A stretch of DNA of 64,000 nt, from positions 57,510 to 121,509 of the forward strand of contig CAZQBY010000002.1 of the NCBI GenBank assembly GCA_964592405.1. Direction: 5' to 3'. Shown piece by piece: positions 61,336 to 64,000 of this stretch. This stretch comes from CAZQBY01 sp964592405 [NCBI: uncultured archaeon]. Lineage in GTDB: Archaea > Altiarchaeota > Altiarchaeia > JAFGQM01. The translations under genes and the position numbers were made by a program. How positions within the stretch are numbered: the first letter of the stretch is position 1; every line of letters begins with the position of its first letter. The notes under the pieces were generated by a model. That model ran no database searches. It had not been told where the DNA came from and worked only from the letters and a program-made list of their open reading frames with translations.

Positions 61336-61394
61336 TGTTTTTATTCACCCTTTTATGTTTTTACTCATCTTTTATGTTTTTATTCGCCTTTTTT
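61336..61394. repeat. three 19-20-base tandem repeats before a surface gene
   Basis: Units like TGTTTTTA(C/T)TC(A/G)(C/T)C(C/T)TTTTA occur three times in the 130-base gap upstream of the 61274 start. On the minus strand they read as A-rich AAAAACATAAAAG words. They may act as a promoter array, a spacer or slippage-prone DNA. Confidence 0.55.
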
Positions 61395-61404
61395 CCACTT
61401 CTGT

Positions 61405-62133
61405 TCATCTATGTCTGTGCATATTCCAGAACCTAATCGACAACAGCACTGTCACAGCAACTATGATTAATACTGCAATAACCACCAGCATGCTGCCATC
61501 TGCACCTGCACCGGCATTTGTCTGTTTCCTGATTTGTGGCAATTCCGTCTGAGGACATTCGCCACAGTCTTCTGGACAGGTCTTGCAGGTCTCATCGCCG
61601 TTGCATTCTTTATCACCACACTCCGGCGGCAGGTTGACCGTTCTGGGAAGCTGGCCACAGCGATCCGGCACTACGGTATCTGAATCCACAACCCTTATGA
61701 CAAATCCCGAACCTATTTTTCCAACAAGATTAACCATACCCGATCCGGAGGGGGGAGCTACACCCTCAACCAAGAAGCTCACCCTATACTCCGCTCCTAT
61801 CTCCTCACCGGCTGGGGGAGTTATATAGAAGATTATGGCTTCTGAGCTTCCTTTTGTGGTATTGTAAATCCCGTCTTCCCTCAGATCTACCTGCACGAAG
61901 TCCGGCAGAGATGATGGATTCAAGACCAATCTGGCCTGCCCATGCTCAATTGTTGGTGATGTAGAAAGCCATATCCTGTGGCAGGTTGTCCCGCCTCTCG
62001 GGGCCTTGACCACTTCATCCTCCATATAGTCCTGGATGACACCTATACTCCCAAAAGCATCGGAAGTTAGGACCATTACCAGTACCAAGACAAGTAGTGG
62101 AAGGATCCATGATCCAAGTATTTTCCGGCTCAT
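61405..62133 (-). CDS. secreted surface protein with Cys-rich EGF-like motif and C-terminal anchor
   Basis: 242 residues. A signal peptide (about 1-28), then an outside beta-rich domain (about 45-165) and a cysteine-rich stretch CGDKECNGDETCKTCPEDCGEC (about 173-194), and a membrane helix (about 216-234) before a basic end. The Cys-rich stretch matches a motif frequent in archaeal surface proteins and recurs in diverged form in the next gene downstream. A GAGG ribosome site precedes the ATG. Function unknown; it belongs to the surface-protein cluster. Confidence 0.7.
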   Translation of the reverse strand: MSRKILGSWILPLLVLVLVMVLTSDAFGSIGVIQDYMEDEVVKAPRGGTTCHRIWLSTSPTIEHGQARLVLNPSSLPDFVQVDLREDGIYNTTKGSSEAIIFYITPPAGEEIGAEYRVSFLVEGVAPPSGSGMVNLVGKIGSGFVIRVVDSDTVVPDRCGQLPRTVNLPPECGDKECNGDETCKTCPEDCGECPQTELPQIRKQTNAGAGADGSMLVVIAVLIIVAVTVLLSIRFWNMHRHR

Positions 62134-62249
62134 TTTGTTCCTCTTATAGTTTGCATTTTATTTTTTATTTGATTTTGTGAGAGGTTTTTGTTTTGTGGAA
62201 GTGTTTGATTTTGTGAAAATGAAATGGGGCTTTTCGCCCCAAAAGTCAT

Positions 62250-63140
62250 TTACGGATTCTGGTTTCCTGCATTGTATACTGTCAGCACCCAATTCTGTGC
62301 AGAATTGTAGGTCTGCGGACTGACTAGAGACGATATCTGCTCCAGGTATACATAGACATCCTCTGTGCTTCCCTGGCCGATTAACAAACTCGTGCCAGCC
62401 ACAGTAACAGCTGTGTCGTTTGCAAGTTGCTCGCCCTCTGAGGCATCAACATCGTTCGCACTGAAATCGCTTGCGGCTATCTTGTCTGTTGCATCTGTTG
62501 TCCCTACCAGCTCGTATGCGGTTATGTTCAGGTTTGCGAAGTAGGCGTTGCCCAGATTCTCTACGGTAACCGGGTCGTCGTCCGCACCCACATTTGTGCT
62601 GGTCTGGGAGACTGAACTCCAGCTTATCGAGGCTGGTGTTACATCCACAGACTCCAGCCGGTTGTATGTCAGCGTCTGCGTGTCGTCGTTGTCTGAAGCC
62701 GAACTGTTATCAACTACTGTACAGTTCACTACCCAGTCAGAACCGGACAGGTAGTAGTACTGCATGTTGCCACCAGTGCAGTTCAGGGTTACCGTCGTTG
62801 CACTGGAATTGCTTATATTCGTGCAACTCAGGTTTACGACAGTGCTTCCCTTGCTGACATTACAGTAGGTGGCACTCAGGTTTATGTCTTTCCAGCCATC
62901 CTCGTCCGTTACATCTATTGCTACGCTTATTGCGGTTACGCTTCCTGACGTCGGATTGTAGGTTCCACCATTACCCACTGTTACCGAATTTATGACAGGT
63001 GCGGTGTTGCCAAGGACAAGCGACGCGCTGAATGTGTCACTCGCTGAGTCGGCAGCCAAAACAAGAGTGGCTCCGAAAACAGCGGCAATCGCCAGCGAAA
63101 AAAGCGCCAAGCTCATGCTTATTCCATTTCTGTTTCTCAT
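62250..63140 (-). CDS. secreted surface protein, paralogue of the next gene upstream
   Basis: 296 residues with a pilin- or S-layer-like start: MRNRNGISMS then a hydrophobic stretch to LAADSASDTFSASLVLG. The rest is Thr/Ser/Asn-rich beta domain with many N-glycosylation sequons; no C-terminal anchor is seen. A strong AGGAGG site lies ahead of the ATG. Residues about 157-251 are identical to the paralogue at 63194, also at DNA level (62388-62671). Such short, heavily expressed-looking genes may code for S-layer or filament subunits. Confidence 0.7.
   Translation of the reverse strand: MRNRNGISMSLALFSLAIAAVFGATLVLAADSASDTFSASLVLGNTAPVINSVTVGNGGTYNPTSGSVTAISVAIDVTDEDGWKDINLSATYCNVSKGSTVVNLSCTNISNSSATTVTLNCTGGNMQYYYLSGSDWVVNCTVVDNSSASDNDDTQTLTYNRLESVDVTPASISWSSVSQTSTNVGADDDPVTVENLGNAYFANLNITAYELVGTTDATDKIAASDFSANDVDASEGEQLANDTAVTVAGTSLLIGQGSTEDVYVYLEQISSLVSPQTYNSAQNWVLTVYNAGNQNP
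62388..62671 (-). repeat. 284-base block identical to 63335-63618 (copy 1)
   Basis: Every base matches the block 947 bases downstream in coordinate, while the sequences on both sides differ by many substitutions. It encodes the same part of the two paralogous surface proteins. Recent gene conversion between neighbours explains this best. Confidence 0.9.
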
Positions 63141-63193
63141 TCCCTTTTCCTCCTTTTTGTTTTGTTTGTTTTTTGTGTGTTATGTTGTGACTT

Positions 63194-64000
63194 TTATGGA
63201 TTTGAGTTCTCTGCTCCGTAGACCATCAGCTCCCACGGCGATACCGAACTGTATGACTGCTTGCCCAGCGGGGCGTTTGAGATCTGCTCCAGATAAACAT
63301 ATACGTCCTCTGTGCTTCCTGCTCCGATTAACAGACTCGTGCCAGCCACAGTAACAGCTGTGTCGTTTGCAAGTTGCTCGCCCTCTGAGGCATCAACATC
63401 GTTCGCACTGAAATCGCTTGCGGCTATCTTGTCTGTTGCATCTGTTGTCCCTACCAGCTCGTATGCGGTTATGTTCAGGTTTGCGAAGTAGGCGTTGCCC
63501 AGATTCTCTACGGTAACCGGGTCGTCGTCCGCACCCACATTTGTGCTGGTCTGGGAGACTGAACTCCAGCTTATCGAGGCTGGTGTTACATCCACAGACT
63601 CCAGCCGGTTGTATGTCATATTTGTTGATGATTTGTTGCTTGCAGAGTTGTTGCTCTGGTCATATACCGTGCAGTTCACCTCCCAGTCATCTCCGCTCAG
63701 ATAGTAATACTGCATGTATCCCGTGCAGGATAATGCTATGGTAGTGGAGCTTGAGTTTGTCAGGTTAGTGCATGAGCTCAGGTTGACTGTCCTTGAGCCC
63801 TTCGTGACATTGCAGTAGGAGTTGGTCCAGTTGACATCCTGCCAGCCGTCGGAATCGGTGACGTTCATGGTGATGTTTATTAGGGTGGCACCGCCCGATG
63901 TCGGATTGTAGACACCGCCGTTGCCAACTGTGATATCCTTGACAGACAACGTGGGCATCTCCCCTATAGTGTAGTTGCTCCATGCACTGACGTTGAAGAC
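63194..64000 (-). CDS. secreted surface protein, partial (5' end beyond the window)
   Basis: The frame is open to the window edge (269 residues seen); an internal Met at 63958 is not the start since the codons before it read as protein (NVSAWSNYTIGE). It repeats the plan of the downstream paralogue: VGNGGVYNPTSGG, Ser/Thr/Asn-rich beta strands, CNVTKGSRTVNL, YYYLSGDDWEVNCTV, then the identical block and a final WELMVYGAENSNP. Its signal sequence, if any, is outside the window. It may be longer than its neighbour. Confidence 0.75.
   Translation of the reverse strand, partial: VFNVSAWSNYTIGEMPTLSVKDITVGNGGVYNPTSGGATLINITMNVTDSDGWQDVNWTNSYCNVTKGSRTVNLSSCTNLTNSSSTTIALSCTGYMQYYYLSGDDWEVNCTVYDQSNNSASNKSSTNMTYNRLESVDVTPASISWSSVSQTSTNVGADDDPVTVENLGNAYFANLNITAYELVGTTDATDKIAASDFSANDVDASEGEQLANDTAVTVAGTSLLIGAGSTEDVYVYLEQISNAPLGKQSYSSVSPWELMVYGAENSNP
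63335..63618 (-). repeat. 284-base block identical to 62388-62671 (copy 2)
   Basis: Second copy of the identical block, inside the partial surface-protein gene. The change from identity to divergence is sharp at both ends, which is not what simple tandem duplication with uniform drift would give. Confidence 0.9.

Noticed and set aside
1-64000. CRISPR arrays, cas genes, prophage or integrative elements
   Set aside because: No regularly spaced repeats, integrase, Cas or phage structural motifs were found on reading both strands.

Overview
The window is from an archaeon. It encodes archaeal-type replication and repair proteins (PCNA, a two-subunit Fe-S primase, HerA, NurA, Mre11, Rad50), the exosome subunit Csl4, RNA polymerase subunit L, tRNA-intron endonuclease, archaeal CoaD, a Dph2-related protein, a tetraether-lipid-synthase-like radical SAM enzyme and Sep-tRNA:Cys-tRNA synthase. 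Many starts have a T/A-rich TATA element 25-45 bases upstream and little or no leader. Coding density is high and no intergenic gap exceeds about 250 bases. No rRNA, complete tRNA, CRISPR array or intact mobile element was found. The lineage cannot be fixed from this window. SepCysS, a lysine-less IscS and a Tes-like enzyme fit an Archaeoglobi/methanogen-related or Altiarchaeota/DPANN-type genome; no methanogenesis gene is present.

Layout. 1-8.8 kb: a membrane-anchored winged-helix regulator, a UPF0282 metallo-hydrolase, a coaC-orphan-coaB operon, a PIN-like protein, a radical SAM protein, a citramalate/isopropylmalate synthase, and a PadR regulator followed by three small genes, two of them membrane proteins. 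8.9-12 kb: coaD, a phosphoesterase, 2-phosphoglycerate kinase, endA, hisE. 12.2-21.9 kb, all minus strand: a zinc-ribbon protein, nurA, an orphan, herA, an orphan, mre11, a secreted phospholipase-C-like protein and rad50. This is the double-strand-break-end resection set with two unknown genes inserted. 22-30.8 kb, plus strand: a histone-deacetylase-like enzyme, an orphan, a Dph2-like protein lacking its first domain, csl4, rpoL, a DUF99-signal peptidase fusion, NUDIX, PCNA, priL, priS, a HAD phosphatase. 30.8-37 kb: purF, glyA, AMMECR1, a metallopeptidase, thiC, a possible structured RNA, cutA, pcm. 37-42.5 kb: a small membrane protein, a secreted DUF4430-like protein, a DUF4443 regulator, glnA divergent from an Lrp-type regulator, then thiM-thiE. 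42.5-45.8 kb: a 58-codon ORF coupled to SepCysS, a cysteine-desulfurase homologue without its PLP lysine, and an IscU-DUF59 fusion. 46.5-49.5 kb: porGDAB. 49.5-59.5 kb: a GbsR-like regulator, the Tes-like enzyme with a coupled small protein, a double-thioredoxin membrane protein, a frameshifted small gene, a tRNA-like remnant, gatB, a DUF457 membrane protein, a PHP protein and a PAC2 protein. 59.6-64 kb: four N-glycosylation-motif-rich cell-surface proteins, two sharing a 284-base identical block.

The most notable points are the cysteine/Fe-S locus, the unknown basic proteins embedded in the HerA/Mre11 operon (one with a tentative ADP-ribosyltransferase-like layout), the DUF99-signal peptidase fusion, the shortened Dph2 homologue, and several genes below 60 codons supported by translational coupling.
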